A stretch of DNA of 64,000 nt. It comes from Anthoceros angustus (lineage: Eukaryota > Streptophyta > Anthocerotopsida > Anthocerotales > Anthocerotaceae). Both the position numbers and the translations under genes were made by a program. Positions 1 to 11,479 of the stretch are shown here, piece after piece (the stretch's first letter is position 1; the number at the start of each line of letters is the position of its first letter). The stretch spans positions 1,674,001 to 1,738,000 of the forward strand of contig MU008160.1 of assembly GCA_010909165.1 (NCBI GenBank), written 5' to 3'. The notes under the pieces were generated by a model that was given only the letters and a program-made list of their open reading frames with translations, was not told the origin of the DNA and made no database searches.

Positions 1-275
1 CGAGTACTGCTGTCAAGTCTGGTTCTGCTACGAAGATTGCCAGTGGTATGAAGACCGGAGCTGCGTCAAAGCCTGGTAATGCTTCAGCGGCTGGTATTGC
101 TCCAAGGCCTGGTGCTTCTCCGAAAGTTACTGCGGGCTCCAGAAATATGGCTAATTCAAATGACGAAGATGACGACGCTCCGAAAAGGACTATCAGACTC
201 AAATCTGTATCAGACTTTACCAGTGGTCAGCCTCCTCCTGCTCAAGCCTTTTATAGATCAGGAGTCATCAAGTAA
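1..275 (+). CDS. 3' end of an unrecognised gene (partial)
   Basis: An open frame enters from the left edge (reading from base 3) and stops at 273-275. The roughly 90 visible residues are rich in Ala, Gly, Ser, Lys and Pro, with repeated ASG/GA-type runs. An acidic patch (NDEDDDAPKR) follows, then a tail ending FYRSGVIK. No domain is recognisable; this looks like a disordered C-terminal tail. Whether an upstream exon lies outside the window cannot be seen. It is read as coding because the composition is biased and non-random up to the stop, but a chance frame cannot be excluded. Confidence 0.4.
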   Translation, partial: STAVKSGSATKIASGMKTGAASKPGNASAAGIAPRPGASPKVTAGSRNMANSNDEDDDAPKRTIRLKSVSDFTSGQPPPAQAFYRSGVIK

Positions 276-992
276 ACCACAAGTTACCTCGATGTTATGT
301 GACACGAGAAGGTTTGCTCTGACGGATTTGAGCTAGGCTTGTCAACGGTTGGTGCCTCGCACCGTGCTGGTGGGGTTCCAAACTGTTTGTAAGATGATTC
401 TGCTGTCACGGGTGGAAAGCCTTCTGCAGGGCAGCCACCCTTTCATGCATCAGGGAAATGGTGTACAAGTCACACGGGGCTGGAATTCGTCATGGGCAAA
501 TCAAAACCAGCAGCGTAGTTTTTCTTGTGAAGACTTGTCAAGCAAGCTGTCATCCCCATCGGTTACAAGGTCAAGACTTTCTAGGACATGGCCACAATAT
601 TCTTTTCGGGGCTTCAGCCAGCCGTACTCTGAAGGAATCTCTGCCCTGGTGATGGTGCTGTCTGGTTGACACAGTTCTGGGTACTTCCCATGGCGCACAA
701 TCCCCCGCCCAAGTTTGCCATCAACGTTTGGAGGTTGAAATGATCAGTGAGAAGCGTTGCATCAGATAGCGCAAACTATTTTGTATACACGAGCTGGTGC
801 TAGTGAGGGTTGTGCTGGATCCTCAACATGGAGATATCTTGCCGGTCCTACTCCTGCTCGTGTTTTGCTCCTCTTCACGTTTCAGGGATTCCTTGTCATG
901 TGTCACGGTAAGTATTATAGGTATCTAGTTATGTCTACTTAAACCTAACTGTAAACAAAATTGTTTCGGTTTGGGTTCCGCGCCCCTCGGTT
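276..992. other. Spacer, no gene recognised
   Basis: Between the + strand partial gene and the stop of the - strand WIYLD/RRM gene 1 I see only short unrelated frames. It probably holds the two convergent 3' untranslated regions. No repeat or RNA gene was recognised. Confidence 0.5.
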
Positions 993-3900
993 CTAGAATA
1001 TTTCCCCTCTCCGCGGCTGGCCGGACGGCGGTTGGTCCCAACGTGATTCGCTCATTAGTCGTCCCGAAGCAGGAGTGGGACTTGGCGCCACTTGATACAT
1101 AGTCGCATAGCCGATGCCTGCGTGGTGAGGGGACACCGAATCCCTTCTGAATCTCTTGGGATCGTCTTGCGTTTCCCTCTGCGTGTGGCTCCTCCTCGTC
1201 GGGGATGTCTTGGGATCGTCTTGCGTTTCCCTCCGCGTGTGGCTCCTCCTTGTTGGGGATGTCTTGGGATCGTCTTGCGTTTCCCTCCGCGTGTGGCTCC
1301 TCCTTGTCGGGGATGTCTTGGGATCGTCTTGCGTTTCCCTCCGCCTGTGGCTCCTCCTTGTCGGGGATGTCTTGGGATCGTCTTGCGTCTCGCTCCGCCT
1401 GTGGCTCCTCCTTGTCGGGGATGTCTTGGAATCGTCTTGCGTCTCGCTCCTCCTGTGGCTCCTTGTCGGGGATGGGCTTCCAGGTCTCTTCTTATGAGAA
1501 TGACGACTCGTTGGTCTCCGGCTGCTGTGCCGTGGCGTTTCCTGCTCCTTGCTCTTGCTGGGCGCAGACCACGAGATATCTACGCCCAGCTCTCCCATCG
1601 CCTTTTCTATGCGGATTTGCAAGTCCTTCGCAGCAAGGTCAGCCTGTCGTTGTGGATCGCTCGGCTGTGTCACCCACCTGTTTATGTTGTCCTGTGGGAT
1701 CTCCATCCATCTGGCCTGAAACTGGGAGCTTGCGCCCACACCGATGTTGAAGCCTTGGTTTGACTTGACTGAAGGAGACAAAATTGTTGTCCTCTGCCCG
1801 GTAGGGTTGGAATTCGAACCTGAATCACTGGGAACAGAGGTGCGTGTCGGGGTTGCAATCCTTGCATGGTGGATTTCTCTAGGGCCCACCCGGACCTCGT
1901 CCTGCCCTGCCTTGTCCACCTCGCCGGGTTTAGTGATTCCGCGGTCTTCAACCACCTGCATGACATTTCCACATTCTGCATCCTGGGGCTCTGCTGAAGT
2001 CCAAAGATGACTTGTCAGCCGGACCTGAGGTTCTTCTCCTTCAGGCTTTTGCTCCCTTGCAAAGGTCTCTGTTGCACCTGCGAGGACAAGTTCAGCATTG
2101 CTTGCAATAGACAGTGAGCTGATTGGATCAGTTGGTGTGCTGTGCGGTTCTGTACTAGCATCACGTGAGCTGTCACCCTCCGCAGCAAGCCAACCAGGGG
2201 TCACATCGTCTGCTTCCAGACAATGGTAGCTGTCCCTGACCTGCTGAGGTTGGGAATGAAATGGTCGAGGAGCTGGAATGTCGGAGGCAGCCCACGGATC
2301 AAGTGTTGGACGACCGTACTCCCAAGGTGGCAGACCTTGACAAACTGGAGGGCCCGGATAGGGTGATGGGAAGGCAGGCCGAATCGGCCACTGAGAAGCT
2401 GGCCCAACTGGTGAACAGAATAGTGCTTGCCTAGGATCTCCGAGGTGGACAGTAGGGTCCTGACGGAATTGGGATGGTGGTCCAAAGCAAGGCGTAGGTG
2501 GATATGATGGCCTAGGATCTCCAACGCGGATAGGAGGTTCCTGACGGAATTGGGATGGTGGTCCGAAGCAAGGCGTAGGTGGATATGGTGGCCTAGGATC
2601 TCCAAGGTGGACAGGAGGTTCCTGACGGAATTGGGATGGTGGTCCGAAGCAAGGCGTAGGTGGATATGGTGGTCTAGGATCTCCAAGGTGGACAGGAGGT
2701 TCCGGACGGAATTGGGATGGTGGTCTGAAGCATGGCGTAGGTGGATAAAAGTCTCTCTCCCAAGGCTGGCGTTGTCTGCCGAAACCACTGAAAGGATTTC
2801 CAGGTCCGACTGGTTGCGGGTCCTGCCAATGAGGTGGAGGGCCAAAACTTCCAAAAGCCTTTTCCAGTTCCGCGTGTCGAGCCTGGTCGTGCATGTGGGC
2901 CAGCATTGGCTGCTGGTTCTCCCAGTTGGAAGTGGTGGCACCAGTCACATGGAACGGCTCGATGACCAGCTGATTGCCGGCCAGTACTAGCGGCCTGGTC
3001 AGGAATGTCAAGGCCTTAACAGCTCCTGGCTTCCTCAGCTGTGCCTTCGCAGAATCTGCACCGCCGTCGTATTCCAGATGTTTTAAGATGCACTTCCCTT
3101 TCTCAAGCAAACCAGCCTGTGCCAGTGCCACCTCGAACACCTCAGCTAGGGCTCCGGTTACAGGAGCTGGAGTGAGGCTTTTCCCCAAACCCCTCACGAG
3201 GACAAAGTTTTCTGTATCCTTCGTACTTTTCTCCAAGCCTTGTCCTCTGGATATCACGTTAGACCCTTCCTCAGCCTTGGTAGACTCCCCTGCGTAGATG
3301 GCGCCAGGACGGACATATTCGCCATGCCTTGTCAAGGTGAGCGGGACACTGCTAGCACTGAACTCTGCTGTACTGTCAACATAGAACTCCATGAGGGTAT
3401 CCGCAAGTTCTTGAGAGGCTAATACTAATGAAACTCGACGCTTCGAGCTTTCTGATCCACGACTCCAAGAGACCCGTCTGAGCCCTTCTGGTTTGTACTT
3501 GCTGCCGGTGGCCTTCTTCAAGAGCTTTCTCACTTCCTGTTCAAGGTTCCCTAGAACATCACCAGGTAACTTTGGCAGATTGACCACTTCAAGTGTTGCC
3601 TGTGGGTTTGGTGGCTGACAGAAGGCAAGCAAAGGAACAAATCTCGCATGACGGCAGATGAATGTAGAGCTAGACAATATCTCCAAGGTGTGAGGATCTC
3701 TGGTCCCACACCTGTAGAAGAGAGCATCAGCAAGCGCCTCGGATGCAAGTTGCACGAAGACATCTGGGAGGTCTGGCTGTGAATACACTCCTGGCACCAG
3801 CTTTGCAACTTCATTGGAGTCCCTGTTCCTGGGAGGGCCATCGCCTACTATGTCTGCGAAAAATTTGCGGAGTGCAGTGGCATCCCGCCACTTTGGAGGA

Positions 3901-5863
3901 ACATTGCTGACCAAGACTGTGCCTGAAGGGGGCAAGCGCTGCTGCATAAACTGCCCCAGAAAGTGCTCCATGCAAGGTGCTCCTTTCGAAGTGTGAACCA
4001 CATACTTCCTGGCCGTCAACTGATGTCCATTCCAGACCATCTTCTCAGGCTCAGCTATACATGCATCCAGGAAAATGGCAGCAGCTGTTTCACTCTCAAA
4101 AGATATAGTGGCGTCGTCGTCTCTGTCAGTTGGCAAAGGGTGGATGCTGAACTGGTTGGTAGCGGTGGGAACCCAGTGAAAGCCAGAGAGAACGTTTTTC
4201 ACAATTCTTTCCAAACCACCTGTTGGCAGACCAAGCTTGCCACGTATGTAGATGGACTTCGAATCATCCCACACCCCAAACGGTAGCGGTAAGTGACTTT
4301 GCACCAAAGGAGGAGGACCAAACCCAGGAGGAGGAGACACTCCTCCTCGAGCCGCAAGTGGTTCTGGCTTGGGCAAGATTAGCTCAAACTTCGCAGGAGC
4401 AATAACTGGAACCAAATCCACGTTATTGTTCAACGGTGCTGGAGTTTCTTCATTCAGAACAGGACCTGAAGCCGGTGTCATACCTGGGAACAACAATCTA
4501 CCAACTATCAGCAGCTTGAAAATGGCAAACATACACAGACTAAGCATTGCCAGCATGAAAACAGATACTCCAACCCACGTCAATGTGATCCAAAAAACAC
4601 CTGAGCAAGGCCTGAACGAATTGGGCGCCCCAGGTACAGCGGCTGGAGCCTGGGGCACGTTTGGGTCAGTAGAATCGGTATAAAAGGGTGGAACGAAGGC
4701 AACCCTCATGCCGGCAAATCGCTGTGCAAGCAAACTCTGAGGTCCCCGAACCTCGTCAGTTCTTCCGTCTTGTGCACCACCAGCCCTTGAGATCCAGGGT
4801 GCACCAGCCTCTGCACCTTGTGCACCTGCATTTGCTTGTGCGTTTCCATTTGCTTGTGACAATGCTGGTGCCTCTGTCTCTGGGTTTGGCTTGAGCTGTG
4901 GCTTGGGCTTGGGCTTGGGCTGTGGCTTAGGCCTTGACTTCGGCTCTGGCTTCACCTTACTCGTGGTACTCAGCTTCCCCTTGCCCCTCGCCTGTACCCG
5001 CTCAGAGTCTCCCACCCGTCTGACTGCACCTTCACAACCTTGAGCCCCGCCGAGGGAAGCTACATGCTGGCTCCCCTGCTGCTGATCTGCCCTAACAGGG
5101 TCTGCTACAGCCACCGGGCGGCTTGCATTAGGAGGCGGACTTTCAATCACGCCACTTGTCCTTCTTCTCTTGCGCTGGTACACCAGCGGCAACGAATCCT
5201 CCGCCTCAGCCTCCCCTCCTTGATCCCCTGCTTTCTCACCCGACCCGGTCCCCGCAGCACAGCCCGGCCCAGCCTGCTTCGAGTCCTTGCATGCACTGGT
5301 AGGTACCGAATTCCCGGTCCCCGACCGCAGATCCTTCGCAGCCAAACATTTGCCTGATTCCCCCCCGTGCGTAGAAGCCGAACAGTCCTGCACAAGCTCA
5401 AACAAGAACCCCACGTAATATCGATGTGTGCGCGTAGAACCACACGTACCAGCATTGAAGTTCTGGTGCTCGTGCTCAGCATGGAGGCCCCGGCTACATA
5501 CCTTGCCGACATGGTTGTCACTGGATCCATGAAGGATGGTGTCCACAACAACCGAGTACTCGTCCTGCTTGATGAATTCCCAGCCGCCCTCCTTGTAGAC
5601 CTGCAAACGATACTCCAAGTCCACAATAAACGCATTCTCCGTCTCTCCGAGACAAGCGAACCACCACCACTTAGTACCTTTCTCCGTCTCTCCGAGCCAA
5701 GAAAATCACCATTACCACCTACCTTGCGCAACTCCGCAAGTGCGTTCAGGATCGCGTCCTTCTCGAAGCCCATTCCCTCCAGATGCTCCACTGCAATTGC
5801 TGTGCGCTCGGCGGCCTTGCGAGATAGTCGCCGCCCGGCGCCAGGAGCCCTGGGAGGTGCCAT
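993..5863 (-). CDS. WIYLD-domain protein with four RRM-like domains (paralogue 1)
   Basis: Exons 5863-5723, 5600-5502, 5387-4601 and 4483-993 give about 1505 aa. Residues ~15-75 form a WIYLD domain: EHLEGMGFEKDAI, then VYKEGGWEFIKQDEYSVVVD across the first intron. This plant domain is known from the N-terminus of SUVR-type SET proteins, but no SET domain follows. After a long Pro/Lys/Gln-rich region come four RRM-like folds (~420-490, 537-620, 637-727, 767-850; e.g. TVLVSNVPPKWRDATALRKF). A 27-aa Pro-rich repeat (x4) and an SR-like 18-aa repeat (x6) follow, ending about 70 residues before the stop. The start ATG at 5863 is the first that keeps the WIYLD domain whole. Intron phases (0, 0, 1) match paralogue 2 at 29543-35724. 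The role is inferred as nuclear RNA binding or splicing, possibly linked to ubiquitin or chromatin through WIYLD. I do not recognise a named orthologue. Confidence 0.8.
1145..1470 (-). repeat. 54-nt tandem repeat coding an 18-aa SR-like unit, six copies
   Basis: Six head-to-tail copies of a 54-nt unit each encode a version of RRSHRRSETQDDPKTSPT near the C-terminus of WIYLD/RRM gene 1. Copies grade from S/R variants to T/R variants, which suggests recent expansion by unequal exchange. Because 54 is divisible by 3, all six frames stay open here, so the long + strand frames over this stretch are shadows. Confidence 0.9.
2432..2755 (-). repeat. 81-nt tandem repeat coding a Pro-rich 27-aa unit, four copies
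   Basis: Four tandem copies of an 81-nt unit inside WIYLD/RRM gene 1 encode a Pro-rich segment of the form PPTPCFGPPSQFRQEPP followed by HLGDPRP. The outer copies are more diverged than the inner ones. Length variation between individuals is likely. Confidence 0.9.
4484..4600 (-). other. In-frame 117-nt intron mimicking a membrane segment
   Basis: On the - strand the run is CTCAG|GTGTTT ... TTCCCAG|GTATGA. It is 117 nt (39 codons) with no stop, so it can be translated through and would give a strongly hydrophobic stretch (GVSVFMLAMLSLCMFAIF). Paralogue 2 has an intron at the same place and phase (SG codon split after its first base), and its intron cannot be translated through in frame. I therefore call this an intron, not a transmembrane helix. 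A second such open intron (114 nt) is 5388-5501. Confidence 0.8.
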
Positions 5864-6613
5864 GGGGTTTCCACCTGCCTGCGGAGATAAATTCGTCCCA
5901 AAGGTCACCTGACGATTGCCGGAAAGAGCTTGGAGTCGGCCATCGCCTTCTCTCGTGAGCTCCAAATTTGAAGAAACCTTGGCGGCTGCAGACGGGGCGT
6001 GATGATGAGAGAAACGTGCCCGAGCACATCCTGTTCCCGTTAAGAGAAGAGACGGACCCGCGATTTTCACGATCCGTCGAAAGGTCAGTTACTGCGACGT
6101 ACTCCCGCTCCGGCTCCGGGCGTGAAGCGCGCGGCGTGTGTTACGCTCACTTGAGCCGACAAGACGCCGAGGCGATGGCGAGAGACTTGCTGATCGAAGA
6201 ATTCGAGACTCTGTGAATTCCTGGATACCCTAGAAGAAATCAAGCGAGCTTCTGATCGGTCATGAACTCGCGAAGATCGGTCATGAAGTCGCGAATCAAC
6301 ATGGATGTCAGTCTCCTGAATCTTGAGCACGAAGAGCGAAGCGGCAGCTACAAGCGCTGGCAGTGACTGACTGCCTCAAGACTCCGAGTCGGACCGCTCC
6401 CGCTTGCGCCCGGCGTCTTTTTCCAGGCACATTCGGGACGTCTGCTTCGGAGAATGGCTTCAATGCCTGACTCAGAGCCGGAAATTCCACTCGCGTCTGC
6501 CATTCGAGAGGTAAAAGGTCGAGGTGGTTGTGCTGTTGTGCGCGTCGTCATCTAGAAGATCTGACCTGCCCTGCCCGCATTTTTCTTCTATAAATCGGCA
6601 GCTGGTTGGAGAG
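5864..6613. promoter_or_regulatory. Divergent intergenic region with a repeat relic
   Basis: This separates WIYLD/RRM gene 1 (-) from the small membrane protein gene (+), so it should hold both promoters. TATAAAT sits at about 6589-6595, only ~20 nt before the + strand ATG. A 20-bp direct repeat (GATCGGTCATGAAcTCGCG) lies at ~6255-6294. The stretch ~6371-6515 resembles ~23690-23870 (a shared GAGCCTGAA...TCACTCGC(C)TCTGC(C/T)ATTCG core), a dispersed non-coding repeat. Confidence 0.45.
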
Positions 6614-7009
6614 ATGAAACTCCACTATGAGCAGTTGCGAGCTCTGGAGCAGCGAGAGATCGAAGTGGTTGGGGAATTCAAAAGGTTACGGGAGATGGTG
6701 GAGAAGAGACTTGCCCCCATCGCGGAGCCAGGCCCTAGCTGGAAGCTCGAGTCGGATATCATTCGGGCAATGGTTCCCTCCTTCATCTCGTGTGCAGGTT
6801 TAGTCTCCGTGTCAGCTATAGCGTTTGGAGCAGGCAAGGTCGGTCTGCGGGGGTACTACTTAACCTTTAGTGCAATGTGCATGGTTTTCTTTATGGCGGC
6901 TCTCATGTTTCGGAAAAGCGGTGTGGCATGCACTATGCTGTATCTGGGTATACTCACACTAGTGCCTGCCTTGGCGCCCTTCAGCCGGTCGCTTCTTAGG
7001 GAAGGGTAG
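6614..7009 (+). CDS. Small coiled-coil membrane protein, function unknown
   Basis: A single-exon frame of 131 aa from the first in-frame ATG at 6614 (upstream in-frame starts are not ATG). Residues ~1-36 are charged and helical (KLHYEQLRALEQREIEV), a likely short coiled coil. Three hydrophobic segments follow at about 54-72, 77-96 and 101-118, then a short basic tail (RSLLREG). The layout suggests a small integral membrane protein of the ER, plastid or mitochondrion with its N-terminal helix in the cytosol or stroma. I do not recognise the family. It starts 750 bp from the divergent WIYLD/RRM gene. Confidence 0.55.
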   Translation: MKLHYEQLRALEQREIEVVGEFKRLREMVEKRLAPIAEPGPSWKLESDIIRAMVPSFISCAGLVSVSAIAFGAGKVGLRGYYLTFSAMCMVFFMAALMFRKSGVACTMLYLGILTLVPALAPFSRSLLREG

Positions 7010-7048
7010 ATTCTGTTGCACTCTGTTAACGAAGAGTAGGAAGTAACT

Positions 7049-7107
7049 TTGCAAGCTCGTCTCTGCAAGCTTTGCAAGCTCGTCTCTGCAAGCTTTGCAA
7101 GCTCGTC
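7049..7107. repeat. Short tandem repeat, about 23-24 bp, 2.5 copies
   Basis: The unit GCAAGCTCGTCTCTGCAAGCTTT is repeated head to tail just after the small membrane protein gene, in its likely 3' untranslated region. The rest of 7010-7326 is AT-rich spacer before the stop of the convergent fusion gene, and nothing else is seen there. Confidence 0.85.
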
Positions 7108-7326
7108 GACGTGGGCAGCTCATGCTTTCAGAAGCGTCTAGACTCGAGGTGACTGATTAATATACGGTTTGAACTGAATGCAAGATTAGATGGTACAAAC
7201 ATGATACAGAACAACGTATCATAAAAACATATGAGACTCATACATTTTTATACTACGTTGTTGCTTCACACAAAGCCTGCCAATCCACTCACTTCAGCTT
7301 GAGACGTAGCTGCAGGTGCTGACTAC

Positions 7327-10300
7327 CTAGGCGACGCCACCAGCTCGAAGTTCCATCACATCATCTGCGTTACCTGTGCCCGGGTGTTGTGCTTCCTTGC
7401 TGGTCTTTCTTTCAGGCCTTCTTCGGAACCGGGTCCACAGCAGGAGACCTACAGTTGCGGCAAGAGCCCACCATAGCTGTTCCCTTCTGTTGCTGCCACT
7501 CCTGTTGGGCTCGGTAGGCGCTTTGGTTTTAGGTTGAGACCGGGATTGGGCAGAAGCCGCTTGTTGTGTCTCACGAGGATCAAGCTCTCCCTGTACTGAT
7601 TTTCTGGCAGGGTACTGGCCGCAGGTGATACAGAACGTTTGATCTGGGGAGGAGAGCTGGTAACCGCAGGCAAAGCACGGGTCCGAACCCCACCTCGTCG
7701 TCCCTGGAGGTGGGCTATCCTTGAACACTCGCTTGAAGGTGAGATAGTAGTTGAGGTGCTCGGCGTCCCGGATCTGAACGTCGTCCAGCTTCTCGATGAG
7801 GTTCACTGCTGTTTGTAGAGAAGACGGAGTTAATCTTTTCGTATAAAAACTTGGAAGAACTGTGGTTCCACAGCCCACCTGGACAGGACGGGACAAGCAC
7901 TGCTGTCAGCAACGAAAAGTGACGTGACCGGAGTTTGAGCAACAAGAGCTTATTTGAAAGGACTAATGTGAGCAACAAGGACATGTGTGAACAACAGGAT
8001 CTGATATTAGCCATGCATACCCGTTTCTTCACACTGGATGTAAGAAAGAACATACACTCCGGGAACTCAGTTCTCTCGTCCTTGAAATTAGCCAGAGGTT
8101 TAGGGTTACGAATTTCCAACCTCTATGGGGTCCTTTCTCCTCCATGCAGAATACACTCCTGGGAATGCTTCCCTCAGAATGAGCTTCCCGTGAACGTCTG
8201 AGCCGTTCCCCGCAACCCCGATTAGGTCGGCTCTGGAGAGCTTTAATGCGTACTTGCGAACCTTGGGGTGCAAATACGGCTGACGAACCTGCATCATGCC
8301 GATCATCGAAACTTCAGAACCGATTTGGGTTCCACCAAGCCGGAGGTGGAGCATGAGAGTCATGTAACCTCAATCCCCAATGCCGCTCCCAGTGGCACAG
8401 CAGAGAACTGCATGACGTTGACGATATGCTTTCGGTAGCTGTTGAACCTCTCTTCTGGCATAGAGTGAATGAAGTTGTACCTGCACAGAACGAGAATGTC
8501 AGCCGAGGGTAAATGTTCTTGCGGCATAACATGAATCGGGGCAGAACATGGGATGACATCTCACCCCGCAAACAGCTCATCTGCACCGTCACCAGTGACA
8601 ACAGAAGTAAAGCCCCGGCGCTTTGCCTCTCGCAGTGCAGCCGCAATAGCTACAGAATTTCGTATCTGAAAGCACTCAGAAGGGCCACGTTCAGAACTGC
8701 AGCTGGATGGATGTGGAACACTGAAACCAGTGGAGGCATCTCAAGACAATGGAACCAGATGGAGAGTACTACCTCCATGGGATCGAATGTCTTCAGAGTC
8801 TTGACAACAAACTCAAGCTCCTGTTCCAGAAGAGTGACTGCACTGTCTTCCCCTGCTCCACCGATGACCACATGTTCCATCCCACACCGCTTGGCCACGG
8901 CCTGAGCGTATGGCCCATCTGTTGCTGCACTACCTGCTATTACAGTGATGCCTACCCTGAATGCCCCAGGACGAAGCAGAGACGCCCCCTCTGCTAAGAT
9001 GGACGTGTCGAGCCCTCCGCTGAGCAGTAAACAATCTGCTGGTAGCATCTTTCCAAGACTCTCTAACACAATCTTTCGAGCCACAGTTGCTTTCTTGGAC
9101 AGTGCCGCCAGTCCAACTGAGGGGACATCAGGGAGGGGCATCGGGCTCTGGCACAATCTGGCATCTTGAGGCCTGGAGACATCTACAGCAGGTTGAGGTC
9201 CACTCTTTTTCAACTCTGTACTTTTAGAAGGATCTGGCCAGATCTGCCTGCGGCTAGATGGAGTATCACCTCTCGGGTCATTATCTGACTCTGCATCTAC
9301 GAGTCTAGCTTTAGCTGCAGCCTTCTCAGTGGATGTCCACAAACTGGACAGTATATCACTTCCATCAGATAAGGACGACAGTGATTTCCTGAGAACTGGT
9401 GGAGTCGTTGCAAGAGCATTGTCCTGCTCAGAGCGTCCAGTTTCATATGCAGAGAGGATCTTCGGACTCGGTTCACCCAACACCCTCTCCCTATCTACTT
9501 CAAAATGTTTGCCACATTCCACTTCCTGTACCTGGCTGAAAGGTCCACTTCGACTCTCCACTGTAGAACCCATGTCTTCCTGAGGCATGATCTCATCAGA
9601 GGCAGTTGGCTCAACTCCTTGGTGTCCTTCACCAGCATCTTCCCTAGGGGTTCTCTCCACGACTTCAACCACATTCCTAGATCCTGGTGGAGAAGTCCAG
9701 CCTTCAAACGGATTCACAAAGTGACCATCCCTGGGAGTTTCTTGTACAACATCTCCACCCCGGCCATTGGGCCCATTGGCTACCTCCTTTCCCCGCTCAC
9801 CAAGAAAAGTGAGAGACACAAATGTGTCCCATCGCACAAACCCCTTCCCTTCATATCGGAAGGCCCCATTATCATGACCTGACCCATGCAAAATCTCAGC
9901 CATGAGTTCTGCAGAGTCCACAACACTTGCGCCAGAATTGTTGAAGTACCTGCTACAGCAAAGATTCACTTGCTCAGAATTCTTTTCAATCAAGGGCATC
10001 ATCTACACTACAACTCTACCAGTGAGTCGGTCAGTACCTAACCTGTCACCATCAGCAAGAAAGACTTTCTCTGCTTTCACTGCCCGCAGATGTCGCCACT
10101 CTATGTGACTCTCCAGCTGTGCCATTTCTTTCCCAGCCTTTTCAATGCCAAGCCCGCAGCACATCACCACCACCACGTCAGGATCACTCGCCAGCAAACT
10201 GTGCCAGGAGATCACAGGAGTAGGGCCACCGACATCACCAAACAGATTCACGCCTCCAGCACAAGTCACAATTTCCGGAACCCAGAACCCTGCTCCCATC

Positions 10301-11050
10301 AGTGGATCCAACCATTGCAGACAGGCCACCGAGACAGGAGGCACCCATTTCAAAGTCCTCAATTGAACATTCCTCCATCGTGCCTTGAGCTGCTGTACAA
10401 ACACCTCACCCCGTGTATGTGCAGCACAGGAATCGGCAATCATCTGAATGTTGTCAAACACATCCGCTATCTGCACCACCCACGAACATCAGTCTTACTT
10501 CTCAAGGAAACACAGTCTGCATTCACACCCACAAACACTCCACATATTACTCACTCGACGCGGCTTGAGGGACACCACCTTGCACACCCCACTACCGCCC
10601 AACAAAAACAGGCCACAGGCCTTCTCCAAATCATTCAGACTGACTGCACAGACACCGCATTCATCTTGGGTGATGATGACATCAGGCTGGAGCTTCCTGA
10701 GCAGCTCGGCATCCACAGTATACCGTGACAGGCCACGCTCAACCAGGTGCCGAACCTGCCAATCACCCACAAATATCATTGTAGTGCCACAACATCCAAC
10801 TCCCACAAGAAACTACATTACCAGAACCTGCTTCTCAAAGCACCTGTGCATCAATCTGGCCGCTGGCCAACTGCTCTGGGTCCTGCCCTAGCGCATGTGC
10901 CGAGACACAAGGGAGATTCAACACGGAAGGCGGCCGCTTGCATTCATGTGAACGTCCCACCAATAGATGCTGCAACCCCAGCCCATAGATAACCTCTGTC
11001 GCAGCCCCAAGCAAAGACACGACCCTTGGCCGTGGCCCTTCGATGGTCAT
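7327..11050 (-). CDS. BtuF-like metal/cobalamin receptor fused to asparagine-synthase-like PP-loop domain
   Basis: Exons 11050-10844, 10755-10555, 10470-10043, 9949-8773, 8665-8565, 8480-8369, 8288-8121 and 7878-7327 keep phase throughout and give 981 aa. Residues ~8-300 match the helical-backbone metal receptor family that includes BtuF (RVVSLLGAATEVIYGLG, VGRSHECKRP, QPDVIITQDECGVCAVS). A ~290-aa acidic low-complexity linker follows. Residues ~570-850 match the C-terminal domain of asparagine synthetase: PP-loop SGGLDTS (~589-595), VVTGDGADELFAG, and HGKLILREAF with WRRKDPIEVG. The N-terminal glutaminase domain is absent. A CxxC-x11-CxxC zinc ribbon (~866-884) and one membrane helix (~934-947) close the protein. 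It is likely a tail-anchored ATP-dependent ligase with a ligand-sensing domain; the substrate is unknown. The start is the first ATG before the receptor fold and no signal peptide is seen. Confidence 0.85.
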
Positions 11051-11479
11051 CTCGCCTACCTCCTGCAGTTCATTCACAGCTTCCTTCCCAGCTGCAATGC
11101 AAACGGAGTTGGCTGTAGTCCGCAGTCCCAGCTGACAGTTCACAACTATCCTACAATTAGCAATAAATCTCAACAAGATAAAGGCCAGGCTTTATAGGAG
11201 GCGGCGGTCACTGTATTTTCGGAAGCGAGGTATAACCACGTGACGAGGGCAGACATTTAGGCCGGATTTCCATGCCTTGTGTAAAATATCCTGATTGAAT
11301 ACCTTGAGCAGCTCGGTATTCAAGGTCAGAAGGAATAGGTAGAAGGGAAAGCGAGACGGACACGATGCGGTGCCAACACGGGTGAACTTGTGAAGGTGAC
11401 AACGATGTGAAGCTTCATTAGCGGACAGATTACAGAGTCTACTGGAAAGAAAAAAAGAGTCGCTGGCGGAGACCGACAC
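11051..11479. other. Spacer between two - strand genes
   Basis: This holds the promoter of the fusion gene and the 3' untranslated region of the RPL10A gene. No repeat or RNA gene was recognised. Confidence 0.5.

Noticed and set aside
1092-1763. Long + strand frames (223, 181 and 113 codons) over the 54-nt repeat
   Set aside because: They are antisense shadows of the SR-like repeat in WIYLD/RRM gene 1; a 54-nt period keeps every frame open.
4484-4600. Transmembrane helix in WIYLD/RRM gene 1
   Set aside because: Consensus splice sites and an intron at the same position and phase in the paralogue show it is an intron.
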